Assembly (NCBI GenBank): GCA_024036415.1
Contig: JAMWET010001195.1
Coordinates: forward strand, 112,501-176,500
Direction of reading: 5' to 3'
DNA length: 64,000 bases
DNA from: Prochilodus magdalenae
Taxonomy: Eukaryota; Chordata; Actinopteri; Characiformes; Prochilodontidae
The notes under the pieces were generated by a model. That model did no database searches. It was given only the letters and a program-made list of their open reading frames with translations, and was not told the origin of the DNA. A program made the position numbers and the translations under genes. How positions within the stretch are numbered: the first letter of the stretch is position 1; each line of letters opens with the position of its first letter. Below, piece after piece: positions 35,822 through 48,790 of the stretch.

Positions 35822-37559
35822 GTTGCAAAGCGGCTGTCTCTTTAAAATCCAGGAGGAGAAATAATATTATATTATAATAATATATAAGGGGCGGTCAGTG
35901 GACAGCCTCACGCATTAGCAGCTGTTTGAAAGGTTTCCGCTGAGGTATCTCATGTAAGTTGGAGCTTAAAATTTTGGGTTCCTAAGGCTCGTCAGCTCCA
36001 GTGCTAGTTAATATGGGCTAGTTAGCAGCTGGTACTGTTAGCCATGCTGAACAAAGTTTGTTTAAACAGGAAAACCATGGTTACCTCTTTATCCCTTTAC
36101 TCTAAATACCCACGTCAGGTGCTACAAAAGTGAGGGTTTGGGTTAATTAGCTTTTTACGTGGACTGCTATGGGATAAGAAGTTTAATTTAGCCACCATTT
36201 AAGGTGGAATGGGAAATCAAAATAAGAAACCCGGCAAGATAAAATTGTTCAGAGCCCTCAGTTGGTGTAGAAACTGAAGTTAGCCAGCTAAATTAGATGT
36301 CAACAAATCTAATACTCAAAAACAAGCTTACCTCTTTATTTGGTCATGGCTAGGCTACAGCGAAGTAAGTCTTGGTGAGGTCACTGGGACATAAAGCTTG
36401 CTTGCTGCCCCCTCCCAAGCCCCTTAAATTCTGACTGCACCACTGCACAGACTACACTAATATAGTAACCTGGAATTTTCAACCAGCACAAATATCATAA
36501 ACAATCAATAATAATCAATCCATGAACTATATCAGTTACTATATACGAAGTGATGCATTCAAAACCTGTACACCATATGTCTGTGGAGTCAAGCCGTGTG
36601 TACCAGCATGGCTCGCGTTCCTGTGTGTTTATCCGTGGCTTAAATGCAAGTGTCCATGTGCTCCCAGAGCGTTCCACCAAAGCGTGCCCTACTTGTGGTT
36701 GTTGCGAGCGTCTAGAAAGCTCTTTCCACATTCACACTGCCTCAGTGGAAACAAACGACAGCTGCTGACCTTAATATGGGTTGTATGGAGAATGTTGGGT
36801 CAGTGGATCTCATGATGCAAACCACCACCATCATTACTACGTGGCTACGTCAGTAGCACTCTCAAGCACTTTGCCCCCATCACCCTGCTCATCCATCCTC
36901 ATATTAGCGCTCCCCCCGTCCTCCGAGGTCATAGTCCTTCTGCTCTCGTGTTTACAAAAGGTAGTTCCATCTATTTTCAGTAGTTTGGATATAAACAACA
37001 TGGTTTGAAATGGGATGGTGATATGAACCATGACATTTGAAGCCTCCCTCAAAGTTAGCACGACATGGGTACCAAGACGGCATCTGATACAAGCTTTTAG
37101 ATAAGGTTGTGCTGTTGAAAGTATTCTTCTAAGTTCACTCAGGGCAAAAGACTACATAAGGGTAAGATGGTCTCCACATAAGAAATTCAGAAGATCCAGA
37201 TTGGTTGGTTTTGGACGGCGAATAAAGAAGTGGTTAAATCAGAATTGTAGAAATGGTGACGCCTGGTTCCCATCACTACCATTGTTGTAAAGAATTCTTA
37301 GTCAGTCAGTTTCTCTATGATGAACCATTTGAACCACTCTTTAAGCGGCTTTCCCAACCCAAACCAATTTTGCCGAAATCTGGGGAAAGAAAGAAAAAAA
37401 AAATTCCCAAAAGTGTTGAAAGTGTTTTCCGAATAATTGAGAAATGCATTATACTTCATTCCTATAGAAAAGCACAAAGGTCAAAGGGGCTCCAGGCAGC
37501 ACTTCTCATTTCAATTCATCAAGCAAGGTCACCTCAGCTCCAAACCAACAAACCCGCGT

Positions 37560-38050
37560 TGTTTTAATCCGTTATATTGTCAGTCTCTGAGCCGGGCCTT
37601 TTTCCGCCCGCGCGCTGTTTGCTTTGCTGCTGGGAGATGTGCTTCAGTAGACTTGTATTTGCGCTATAAGTCGCACCTGAGCGGCAGCGTGTAATTCACG
37701 GCTGTTTTTCCAAACCCGCTGGTGAGTCTAAGCGCTGCCCTCTGGACTGACCCGGCCCGCATTCATCACTACGGGGGCTAATCACTAGCGCGCGGACAGG
37801 CCTGTTTGTTAACAAGATTCATTGGAGCGACTTAGCGGCGTTTAATTTGGCCTGTAACAAAAGCCTCCTTTGGAAGCAGCTCGGCTGTAGCCAAATTAAT
37901 TGCGACATTGTTCGTGTTGTTGTGTTTGTTTGACTAAACTGAGCTCTGTATTAATTGACTGGGGAGACACTGACATTAATTAATGAACAGCTTGAAAGGG
38001 AATAAACGGATGGTTTTTATGCGAGTGTGTCTTTTATTAATAGGCATGGC
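37560..38050. promoter_or_regulatory. Candidate conserved non-coding element
   Basis: The most element-like island in the window: non-repetitive, with several homeodomain-type TAATTA/TTAATTG cores (CCAAATTAATTGCGAC near 37,892, GTATTAATTGACTGG near 37,949, CATTAATTAATGAAC near 37,974). It lies between gnb1l and tbx1. It may be a tbx1-domain enhancer, but this is inference and conservation is untested. Confidence 0.35.
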
Positions 38051-38280
38051 CCGTGATGTGTATGACTCCTTTTGGAACAAGGGATACTTCATTCAATCCT
38101 GACTCATGGAGAAACTGAACCATGGTAAAGTATGTTTCTAGGTCTCAGTGTTACCTTAGACATTTACAAAATTGGCTTTTAATTTCTTGTATTTTTATAA
38201 ATATGGTTACAGTAGTAACTCTTGAAAAAATAATGTTTGCTATGTACTGTAAGCAATAAAGTTTTGTAATTATTTGAATG

Positions 38281-38712
38281 ATTGCTGCTACAGATGTCCA
38301 CGAACAGAGCAGGTTTAAGCCTAAAGCCGTAAATGGAAAGTGAGTCAGTGAAACTTTATAACCCGTTTATGTCCCATTTAAATAGGGCTTTAGGGAAATT
38401 TGCTGAAATTGGCCACAATTTTTTTTCCAATTGACAAAAATGGCTCAAATTTGGGGTCAGGCAACTTTATAGGACTACGTATCCAAAGAACAGCTGATGT
38501 TTCATCACTATGATATTTCACATGTCTAATATTAATTTAAAAACTGTAGAAAACGTGTAAAAATAATTTTGGACTGTAATGTGTCTGGCAGATCTTAACC
38601 TGAATCTATTTCTAATTAAATTATCAAGTTTTTATTACTTATTTCCCTGTGATTTGTTGCTTAAATACTAAATCCAGGCAGTTTGTTTGTTTGATTTGGT
38701 TGAGTGTTATTT
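38281..38712 (+). repeat. Dispersed direct repeat pair R3, copy 1
   Basis: About 430 bp from CTACAGATGTCCACGAACAG to TTGATTTGGTTG. It matches 40,405-40,830 in the same orientation with scattered substitutions and small indels. Confidence 0.8.
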
Positions 38713-39994
38713 TATTGACTAGAACGGACTCAGAGAAAAAGCAATACAAAAATAAGGCTGACAAAGTAACCCAAAATTCCGAGATGGTTAGTATCTATTT
38801 ATAGCCTCTCACTTTTCCTTAAGCAACAAGCTTTCACAGGTTATATTTAAAAAGTTAAATGCAAGTTTAAAAGCACTTCACAAGTTTTAGGTATCATTAC
38901 CATGAATCGCTTGGTGGTTAGTTTGGTTGAAACAAGCGAGTTAAACTCTCGCTTTACTGCCAGTTCTAACATTTACTCTTAACATTGATTTTAGAGTATG
39001 TAATTCTGAGGACTCTTTATACACAAGTGTTTTACATCTAGTCTAGGGTCATTAGAATTACATCAAAGTAAAAATTTAAAAACTGAAGTTACATAAACTC
39101 AAAAGCTGAAGCTTCTTCAATAATGTAATTTGTGTGATGTATTATTATACTTTGTTGATGAGCTTAAAAGTTTGATTGCATTTACTTCCATGTGTGAATT
39201 CAATCCACTTGAAGAACCGAGTTTCAGAATGCTAAGTTATTTGAGGTGTCAGGTTACCTCTAGTAGCTTGAGTGGGCTTAACTTGTCAGGATTTACAGTG
39301 CAGGTTACCTGCTTATTATTATAATATGTCCTGTTATGAACAGTTATGCATGCTTTGTGTCTGCATGTGCGTCTGAGTGTATACTGAGAGAAATGCTGGA
39401 CTTTGCATTTCAGTGGACATATGTTGACACCTCACTCATTTATTTATGTAGTATCTATTATTTGGATGTTGAGGATTTGTTGAAATATAAGATCATTTTA
39501 TCCTATGAAAAATGATCACGTTGAAATTTTAAGATGAAATGAGACGTTAAGAATCTTTTTTTTTCTCAAAAATATATATATATTTAAATTAAATATCCTT
39601 TTGGACCAAAAAAAACCAAAAATAAAAACCAGTAGGAACAACAAACATTTTGAAGCTTTAAAAACAGCTGACATTTAAAATCTGATTGTAAGCATAAATG
39701 GGTTAATAACTTAAAGTAGTTTTGGAGGTAATTGTCTGTGAACGCATGTCCTATGACCTGAATCTACACGGTAGACTATGAATCAGCAGTCATTAGTTTT
39801 TGCTCCTGAATGTCGTGCAACAACTTGCAGTATCATTTGAAGTGTCATATAACAATGTTATGAAAACAGGAAATATGGGCCAACATGTTTGGTAACACGG
39901 GACACACATAGCCCTTATTGATTAAGCCACTCGGTTCCAGCGATTTCTCAAAGTTTTGCCAAGATAAAAAAAAAAAAAAAAGATAAGCAGGTTT

Positions 39995-40272
39995 TTTCTA
40001 TTGGTCGGCCCGTCATGAATATTCATTAAACTGAAAGGAGAACTAGAGCTTTTACACTGTGCAGAAAAAGAGATCAAAGTTTTTACACCACTAAATATAT
40101 ATTAGAGGTGGAGATATGGAGGAGTATCATACTGTGTACATCAGGAGTAGATGTGGTGTATCAGGATATGGACTGGTTCAGACTCAGTTGGAGCTGTACA
40201 GTGTAAGCCTGTAGTGTCTTCACCAACACCATCCGTTTAGATGGGGGTGTCTAAGCTTTGGACTGGCAGTGT
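39995..40272 (-). repeat. Dispersed repeat family R2, copy 3 (reverse)
   Basis: Reverse-complement match to the 5' two-thirds of 29,240-29,745 (TTTTACACTGTGCAGAAAAA block), ending in GTCTAAGCTTTGGACTGGCA. It sits between the two R3 copies. Confidence 0.75.
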
Positions 40273-40404
40273 ATGTTTCATGGCAGAACCCAACCATAAA
40301 ACTATTGAATTACGAAATTTCTCAGGACCCTGGTCTTCACAACTTGATTTTATGTAATGAACCTACTGAACGGGAGCTTTCAGAGGCATTAAACTTTTCA
40401 GACC

Positions 40405-40830
40405 TACAGATTTCCACAAACAGAGCAAGTTTAAGCCTAAAGCCGTGAGTGGAGAGTGAGGGTGGTACTTTATAACACGTTTATGTCCCATTTAAATAGG
40501 GCTTTACGGCTGAAATTGGCCATAGACATTTTTCCAATTGACAGAAATGGCTAAAATTTGGGGTCAGACCACTTAATAGCACTACATATCCAAAAAACAG
40601 TTAAGATGTTTCATCCCCATGATATTTCACATCTAATGTTAATTTAAAAAATGTAGAAAACGTGTAAAAAATGATTTTGGACAGTCATTTGTCTGGCAAG
40701 TCTTAACCTGATGCTATTTCTAATTAAATTATTACTTTTTTTTTTTTATGATTTATTATATCCTTGTTATTTGTTGCTTAAATACTAAATCCAGGCAATT
40801 TGTTTGGTTGATTTGGTTGTGTATACCATC
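40405..40830 (+). repeat. Dispersed direct repeat pair R3, copy 2
   Basis: Second copy of the segment at 38,281-38,712. The two are separated by about 1.7 kb that contains an R2 element. Confidence 0.8.
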
Positions 40831-41049
40831 ACCACCAGTCCTCTGTAGAACGTTTCACCTCAAACCTCTCTGAACGACTGGGTTTACAACCTCACTGAAC
40901 TAATTCAGTCTGCTTTGGTCATTTAACCCCTTTAGGTTTTACTGCACACTTCTAGAACTTGACCAGTTTCTACTGTAGTTCATGTAGTTACTGAATAATT
41001 AGCCCTAGTATGTAACACTCCAAGGATTTTAAGGGGGTTAATGAGTCGT

Positions 41050-41760
41050 TTTGTAGCAGTATGTACTGAAACCACCATAAACAGTCATGTCTTTCAGCCG
41101 ATGGCCTTTTAAAGGCAGCCCATTGTATACTGTATAAGCTAATAATGAGAAGAGGCAGGCCATAACAATTGCCGATGAGGTCCGAGTGAACTCTTTCAAG
41201 TGAAGGAAATGGGGATCTTCCCATCCCGTCCAGTTGCCCTCCATATGACGTGAATCCATCATGAAGCCACGCGGGGATTCCACAGAACATCAAACGGCAC
41301 GCGGCCGTTCTGCCCCACAAAAGGGCAAGTGGCCTTGGGATATCCCATTAGACTGTACCGGATGGGGGTGGAACTATAGAGGCCATCCTCTTAGAGGAAA
41401 ATAACAGCAGGCGAGTCGCCGGTCGGGGAGGAAGACAAAACAGTTCGTGCCACCCTCGGCCTTCGCGAGCCTGGCCCTTGTCGTCCCTGGACGTCCCATT
41501 GGAAGCCTTTGGTCCATGACCTCTGTGTCGAACCGTCTGCATGGTAACAGCTTCCTTCGTCTCCTGTAGACTTTGAATGCACGACAAAACCGGTGGTTTT
41601 CTTAGAGGGGGGTTGTCTTCCGTCCGCTGGGCCATAAATCAAAACGACAGAAATCTGTGTTCCTTCAAATCGGCAAATAATAGATTGTTCGAGGAAGTCA
41701 ATAAAGACAGGGGCCCTGCTCCAGCGCTGGGCTGTGTTCATATTTACGTGTGAAGTCCTT
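41050..41760. promoter_or_regulatory. Low-repeat intergenic island
   Basis: Balanced, non-repetitive sequence. Two overlapping - strand frames of 95-116 codons cross it but show no recognisable family. It is a candidate conserved non-coding block or an unannotated transcript. Confidence 0.22.
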
Positions 41761-43094
41761 CAGCACTGTTCGCCGGCTCATTAATATAAAAACGACAAAT
41801 TCAAAATCAGCAAGCTGAGGAAGAAATATCAAACGTCAGTTCCTAAATTTAAAATTCCATGAAAAACTGAACTATATTAAATTAAAAATAATAAAAATAA
41901 ATAAATAGATAACATGTACATTAAAACAGATATATAAAATGGTTTAAAAATTGAATTATAACGATTATAGTGATTAAAAAATTCTGATATACAAACTAAA
42001 AATGGTTTCACCAAGTTTAATTTCCTCTAAAATCACTAAATTAGCAGCACTTTTTGTTTACATAAGCCTAATTATAATACCATGGCCTATACTTAATGCA
42101 AACAAATAGTAACATCAGATTCGGGTTAACATTTTAAGGTAGTACCATTTGGCTTCCAAATGTTCAAACATGAAACCGTTCCAATGCTAATACAGTACCC
42201 CGCTTACAAGCCTGACACCATAACAGCAGAACCCGTTTTGGTTCTATATAGAACCCATTTCAAAAAGTAAAACATCTACAGCATGTTCACCATCATTCCG
42301 AAGAACCAGTTTATCTTGCATAGTGGTTCTGAGAGTGTTCATGGTTTTACATAGAACCAGAAAACAGAAACGTTGCAGAACCATCATTTAAAATCTGTAG
42401 TTATTTATTATTCTGCTCATTAGTCATACGCCTAGGGATGAAAACATTCCTAAAAACTGTACCTAGACCCTTTAAAATATTAAATAAATTATTTAATAAT
42501 TAAATAAATAAATAATTATGTATTATTACTATGTTATTACACAGTTATAACATTTAATAAGTAACTTTTCGGCTTTATTAATAGAAAGCACTACAGTAAA
42601 AAGTCAGGAGTTTAGTTTGGAACCATTTCATGCGTAACAGCTTCATAGCTTGGGGGAAATGGTTCTTGAGACTGACGAGTGTTCTCTCAAGAGAACCTTA
42701 TTGACAATAGTTCTTTATAGTAGTAAAAGGGGGTCATTGGTTGTTATAAACCTCACACTAGCACAACAGCCCTTTGGTGCTATATTGAACCATTTCCTCT
42801 GTTTATATAGAACGCATAGTTCTAAACAGACACATAGTCTTGACTGTAGAACCTTCGAAGAACCACCTTTTTTTTTTTCGATCAACAGATCAACTTTCAA
42901 GATTATATTTAGAACCCAGTCTTGTACCAACAGTAGAACCCCTTCTGGGAGTTCATAGAACCTTTTTCAACCATTTACTTAGAACCCAGGGTTCCCTGCT
43001 TGCTTCTAATTGCTTTGTTAGTATAACTTGTAATAGAGTCACATGACTAAAGCTCACTGAACTGAAGAACAGAGTTCCACCAGACCTCCATGAT

Positions 43095-43570
43095 GGACTA
43101 ATGGCCGGCCTCAGTGTTGTACCATGTTCCAGTCAGATGCCCTTGGGCTGCTGTGGTCAGACAGGTGGAAAGGACGGTGGGTTTCTTACCTGATGAATGA
43201 TGACCCCAGGGCGGTTTCGGGCCCGCGTTCCGGAGAGAAAGCCAGGCCTCGGTTTTGTCGTGTCTGTCAGGCAGGGCAGTCGTTTAGACGTTGGCGAGCT
43301 CGTTGGAGAAGGAGTAATCTGTGTTTGCTAACACGCCGCTGGTGCTGATGTGTTTTCATATTCGGCATAAAACGTCCGTCAGCGGTGGCAAATGGATCGT
43401 GAACCGCTCTGCGGATGACGAGGCGGGAGAGGAGCGGAATGGGGAACGCGGCCTTGCTTTAGCTTGTCTGGGTGACCTCAGGTCGGCTTGTGTTTACTTT
43501 ATCCGTCCTGCAAGAGCTGGTTCTGTCTCTGGATGTGCCAGGCAGCCGAGGTGCGACTGTACACACACCA
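43095..43570. promoter_or_regulatory. Low-repeat GC-richer intergenic island
   Basis: Complex sequence with several CG dinucleotides and no repeats, followed by a CT microsatellite. Evidence for function is compositional only. Confidence 0.22.
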
Positions 43571-43667
43571 TAAAGAGGACTGTAATGGGTTTGAACTCTG
43601 CTGGGGTTGCCAGTTCTGTTGGGTTTGAGCTGCATTGTGCTTTGTGAAGTGTAGTAGGTCTTTCATT

Positions 43668-43670
<3 letters not shown>

Positions 43671-43719
<49 letters not shown>

Positions 43720-43752
43720 TCCCTCTCTCTCCCTCCCTCCCTCCCTCCCTCC
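43671..43752 (+). repeat. (CT)n/(CCCT)n microsatellite
   Basis: About 20 CT units followed by CCCTCTCC and CCTC units. Confidence 0.93.
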
Positions 43753-44297
43753 TTGTGTGGGCTGATTCAAAGGCCAACAGGGGGAGCTACATTGTACCTG
43801 CCCCCAACTTTCTCATTTCAGCAGCTGTTCTTGTATTGAAATCAAGTAAATCTGGATTACCAGAAAGACCCGGTACTGACTCCTAATATGGGCCATATAT
43901 CATATGATGTGATATCAGTGTCATATATCAGATCATATGTCATGTATCATTTACATTCAATCTCATGTCGTATATTCTTTCTAAATATATACGTATAAAT
44001 ATAGGCCCATACAGACCCCAAGTAATATGTGTACTGCATTTATTATTTACTTAGTTATTTGGTTTGTGGTTTAATATCTATTATTTCTTTTTAGAAAATA
44101 CATTCCTAAATATAGATTGTATTAACTATTCTTAAAATAAATTATTTTATATATTAGAAACATGGATATATAAATAAATATATCATAATTATCTTAACAT
44201 ATAAGTACATAAACATACGTGTGTGTGTAGATATAATAGAACTACATCTGTCTATCTATATATTCATCTTTCAATGTAATTGACATGTTTGTATGTT

Positions 44298-44299
<2 letters not shown>

Positions 44300-44340
<41 letters not shown>
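44300..44340. repeat. (TA)n-(TG)n microsatellite
   Basis: A short TA run, then about 14 TG units. Confidence 0.9.
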
Positions 44341-44342
<2 letters not shown>

Positions 44343-44499
44343 TATGTGCCACAGTTACATGTGTCGACTGAAAAGGTTTATTAATGTAATTTTACCAAAT
44401 ATTACATCATAAATACTGTCAAATCATAAATTTTATAAATATAGGCTTATAAAGACATACCTAAAATAATATATGTTGTTTCTCATTACTACTAAAAGA

Positions 44500-44940
44500 A
44501 CTTACATTATATTATATTGTATTAAACATTATATTACATTATATATTATACTGTATTATGCTGTATTATATTATACATTATATTATATTATACATTATTA
44601 CATTATATATTATACTGTATTATGCTGTATTATATTATACATTATATTATATTATACATTATATTACATTATATATTATACTGTATTATATTATATTATA
44701 TTATACATTATATTATACATTATATTACATTATATATTATACTGTATTATATTATATTATATTATATCATATTATATATTATACATTATACATTATATTA
44801 TATATTATACTGTATTATATTATATCATATATATATTATACATTATATTATATTATGTATTGTATTATATATTATGTTATATTATATTATATACATAATA
44901 TTATACATTATATTACATTATGTATTATATTATATTATTT
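44500..44940. repeat. TTATA-rich minisatellite
   Basis: About 440 bp built from ATTATATTATACATTATA and ACTGTATTATGCTGTATTA blocks. Larger segments of about 60-65 bp repeat (near 44,545 and 44,610). The Tyr/Ile-rich open frames are by-products. Confidence 0.88.
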
Positions 44941-45000
44941 TTTGTTAATTTCATTATATTGCTGTTTTATTTAAAGGTCTATTGCTTGTAGTTCAGGTCA

Positions 45001-45330
45001 CCTGGTTCCCATCACCACCACCACTGTAAATAAACCCTTGAGTCAGTTTCTCTACAGTGAACCATCTCTCTTTGTGGAAAGTCGGTGAAATTCTGGGTGA
45101 AAGTATTTTGTGGGTTGGTTGTTTGGTTTATTTGCTTACTGGCTGTTCAGTGATTTTACTGTAGACCTGAAGGCTTGTGAACCTGCACGGTTGCATCGCT
45201 GTATGATTGTATGCTGTTGTGCTGAAGTGTCCTTCAGGGTTTCCTGTGAGGTCGCTGCTGTCCTGTGGGTTTCAGTACTGTTACACATGAAGGAAATTCA
45301 CTGGGGCTGTGCTGACATACAGGACATGCA
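45001..45330 (+). repeat. Dispersed copy of the about 350-bp repeat R4
   Basis: Starts CCTGGTTCCCATCACCACCA and contains TAAATAAACCCTTGAGTCAG and GACCTGAAGGCTTGTGAACC blocks shared with the copies at 46,025-46,990. A truncated copy lies at about 37,255-37,345. Confidence 0.75.
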
Positions 45331-45891
45331 CTGTACCAGACGATAACAATGATAACAATAACCACACCAATAAAAACAATAATAATGATGATTGTAGCTC
45401 AAACATGGCAACTTTACTTTCATCCTCTTAAATAATAGTGTGAGTGAATGTGGGTGAGGTAACGGAGGTTTTATACCAGGGAACTTTGGAATGTCATTCA
45501 TCATCATCACACACTGAACCGCAACAGTAAAATACCATCAATAATCACTTGTATTACATTATTATATTAATAACTCTAATTTTATCACACATCTGTATAA
45601 TATAAAAATAAATATGAACTTTATACAGAAGCCGAAAACAGTTGGTTAAAATGTTCGTTATGTTTTTATGAATACACCAATATGTACAGTAAATTAATCT
45701 TAGCACATTATTAATTAATATAATAATTAGCATAATAATTAACACACACATAATTAATTGATTAATTAATATAATAATCTGTAAGTTATATAATAAGTTA
45801 TAAATCTGTAGAAGTTGTATAAATACAGGCACTTAGAGAGATACCTAAAATAATATACATACGTTTTCTCTGTATCCAGTGGCCAGTATCT

Positions 45892-45921
45892 ATCCATCCA
45901 TCCATCCATCCATCCATCCAT
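45892..45921. repeat. (ATCC)n microsatellite
   Basis: About seven tetranucleotide units. Confidence 0.9.
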
Positions 45922-46004
45922 AGGAAATAAATAAAATACATTTTTGAATTTAGATTCTATTAACTATTGTTGCAGTATAAAGACACGTGTAGGTTCACTG
46001 GTGG

Positions 46005-46990
46005 TTTGGGATGGTAAATGAGACCCCTGGTTCCCATCACCACCACCACCTCTGTAAAGAAACTCTCGAGTCAGTTTCTGTACAGTAAACCATTTTAGAT
46101 TAAAACACTCTTAATTGTTTAGTGGGAAATCTGGAAGTTTCTCACTGGGAGTATCTTGTTGTTTGGTTTGTTGTTTATTGGGTGGTCCGTCATTTGAGCT
46201 GTAGACCGGAAGGCCTGTGCTGTTGGTCAGTAAACCCGTATGGTTGCTTGATTTGTGATTTTCCCAGAAGAAAGCTTATTATGACTGTTTTAATGTCATC
46301 AAGGTTTCATATTTCAGCATAAAGACACGTGTAGGTTCACTAATGGTTTGGGATGGTGAATGAATGAGCTGTAGATGTGCTGTAGACGTAGAGACCCCTG
46401 ATTCCCATCACCACCACCTCTGTAAAGAAACTCTTGAGTCAGTTTCTGTACAGTAAACCATTTCAGATTTAAACACTCTTAATTGTTTAGTTGGGGAATC
46501 TGGGAGTTTCTCAGTGGTCTTGTTGTTTGGTTTGTTTGTTTATTGGGTGGTCAGTCATTTGAGCTGTAGACCGGAAGGCTTGTGCTGTTGCTCAGTAAAC
46601 CCGTATGATTCCTTCATCGTTATTGTTCCCCAATGAAGCTTAACGTCATCAACATTCCATATTACGGTATAAAGACACGTGGGTTTTTGGAAGGTATATA
46701 AAATAGGTATAGATGTGCTGTAGATGTGGAGACCCCTGGTTCCCATCACCACCACCGCTGTAAATAAACTTTTGAGCACTTTGAACCATTTCTTGGTTGC
46801 TTAGTTGGAACATCCTTGGAATTCTGGGTGTCAGTATCTTCTAGTTGGGTTTATTTGCTTATTGGGTGTTCAGTGATTTGGACTGTGGATCTGAAGGCTT
46901 GTGCCGTTGGTCAGTGAACCCTGTACATTTGCATCGTTGTATGATTGTATGCACCCAGCACCCTCTCAGTCTAATGGAAGAGTATTGTTG
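46005..46990 (+). repeat. Three tandem copies of the about 350-bp repeat R4
   Basis: The CCCCTGGTTCCCATCACCAC-type start recurs at about 46,025, 46,396 (with CTGATTCCC) and 46,733, spacing 371 and 337 bp. Each is followed by a CTGTAAAKAAACTYTTGAG block and a CTGTAGACCGGAAGGC-type block. It belongs to the same family as 45,001-45,330. Confidence 0.8.
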
Positions 46991-47263
46991 TTTCCACCGA
47001 AGTGTCTTGATGACGACTCGAAGCTGTTCGTTTTTCCCTTTTGAATTCCCAAATTGGAGGTGTGCAGATTCTTGTTTTGCAGACGGAAGCCGAGCAGAAT
47101 CCGTGTTTGAAAAATGTAAACACACATGTGCCAGCCTGCAGTGGGCAGGTGCACCGGGCGCCGCTCTCCGTCGCCTCTGCAAGGGGAGATCACGCTAAAG
47201 CTGTCAAACTGCTGTTTGTGCAATTCATCCTCACCCGGGATTTGCAGTCCGGAACAACACAGT

Positions 47264-47266
47264 GAG

Positions 47267-47306
<40 letters not shown>
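47264..47306 (+). repeat. (CT)n microsatellite
   Basis: About 20 CT units. The mirrored AG tract is at about 63,220-63,268. Confidence 0.92.
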
Positions 47307-47309
<3 letters not shown>

Positions 47310-48154
47310 GGGGTGGGCAATTTTCTTGTAACTGTTGTTGTCTATACTTAATGTAACCTCTCCTACATTAGGTCACCCCCCTCATATGTCGTTTGCATGA
47401 GCTTATGTATTAAAGACAGTCATAATTAATTTTTCTTTTTTTTCTTTTCATTATTTGTCAATAATGCCATGATCACAGGTATATGAGCTGTTAAAGAGCT
47501 CTGATAGGCTGCTGTTGTTCCAAAACCCCTCCTTATAAACTCAGCAGGAGGTCAGTGGGGGTAAACTGCTGTTGGGCAAATAGGCAAGTTTATGTAAATT
47601 TATGACACCACAAGAACAATGACGTGGAAACAGGCTGCGTTTGCCTTCTTTGGCTTTCACATTTGGACTTGTGTGGTCTGGGAAATGATTGGGAATAATG
47701 ATATGGTGACTCCATGAGGTGTTGACTGACTGACATGTGGTAATGCATTAACTAACATGAAGTTTTGGTTAACTAATGTTAAGTAAACATGTAACTACTG
47801 TAATATATGAATGCTGTCTGAAGAAAAACAAGTATCTCCAAAACGGAAACTTTACAGGAGAGCCCACAAACCTCATTTAACTTTAATGTAGGTCAATGGA
47901 ACCAGACTTTCACCCCCCCCAAGCGATTTCGGGTCATTTATGTTGGTCACTTTATCCTGAAATTTATACTGAATGGAAGCCTGCGGTGTTCAAAGGGTGC
48001 ATAAAAATAAAATAAAAATAATAATAAAATAGACAAAATGCATGCATGTTTCTCTTGAGACAGCGATGATAATTGTAGTTGTGAAATTAATTTGTAAACA
48101 TGTTAATGTTATACGTTTACTTAAACTGTTAAAAGCATTGGAACCATTGTCAGT

Positions 48155-48790
48155 GTATTACTACACATAAATTAATGTATTACTACACGTTAATTAATGT
48201 ATTACTACATGTTAAATTATGTTGCTGCTTGTTAATTAATGAGTTACTACAGGTTAATTAATGTATCACTACATGTTAATTAATGTTACTGCTTGTTAAT
48301 TAATGTGTTACTACAGTTTAATTAATGTGTTACTACAGGTTAATTAATGTTACTGCTTGTTAATTAATGTGTTACTACAGTTTAATTAATGTGTTAGTAC
48401 AGGCTAATTAATGTGTCACTACATGTTTATTAATGTTACTGCATGTTAATGTGTTACTACAGGTTAATTAATGTCACTTCATGTTACTGTTACTGCTTAT
48501 TAATTAATGTGTTACTACAGGTTAAATAATGTCTTGCTACAGTTTGTCACTACATGTTAACTGTTACTGCTTGTTAATGTTACTACAGTTTAATTAATGT
48601 GTTACTACAGTTTAATTAATGTGTTACTACAGGTTAATTAATGTGTTACTACAGTTTAATTAATGTGTTACTACAGTTTAATTAATGTGTTACTACAGTT
48701 TAATTAATGTGTTACTACAGTTTAATTAATGTGTTACTACAGGTTAATTAATGTATTACCACATGTTAATCATTGTGTTACTACATGCTC
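48155..48790. repeat. 22-bp tandem repeat
   Basis: The unit is TTTAATTAATGTGTTACTAC plus AG, exactly 22 bp in the cleanest part (48,590-48,740), with degenerate and shortened units elsewhere (TGTTACTGCTTGTTAAT). It is very rich in TTAATTAA. It is mirrored at about 61,615-62,325. Confidence 0.9.

Noticed and set aside
37219..37224. AATAAA as gnb1l polyadenylation signal
   Set aside because: It is about 1.4 kb past the stop with no downstream support visible. A nearer non-canonical signal is equally possible.
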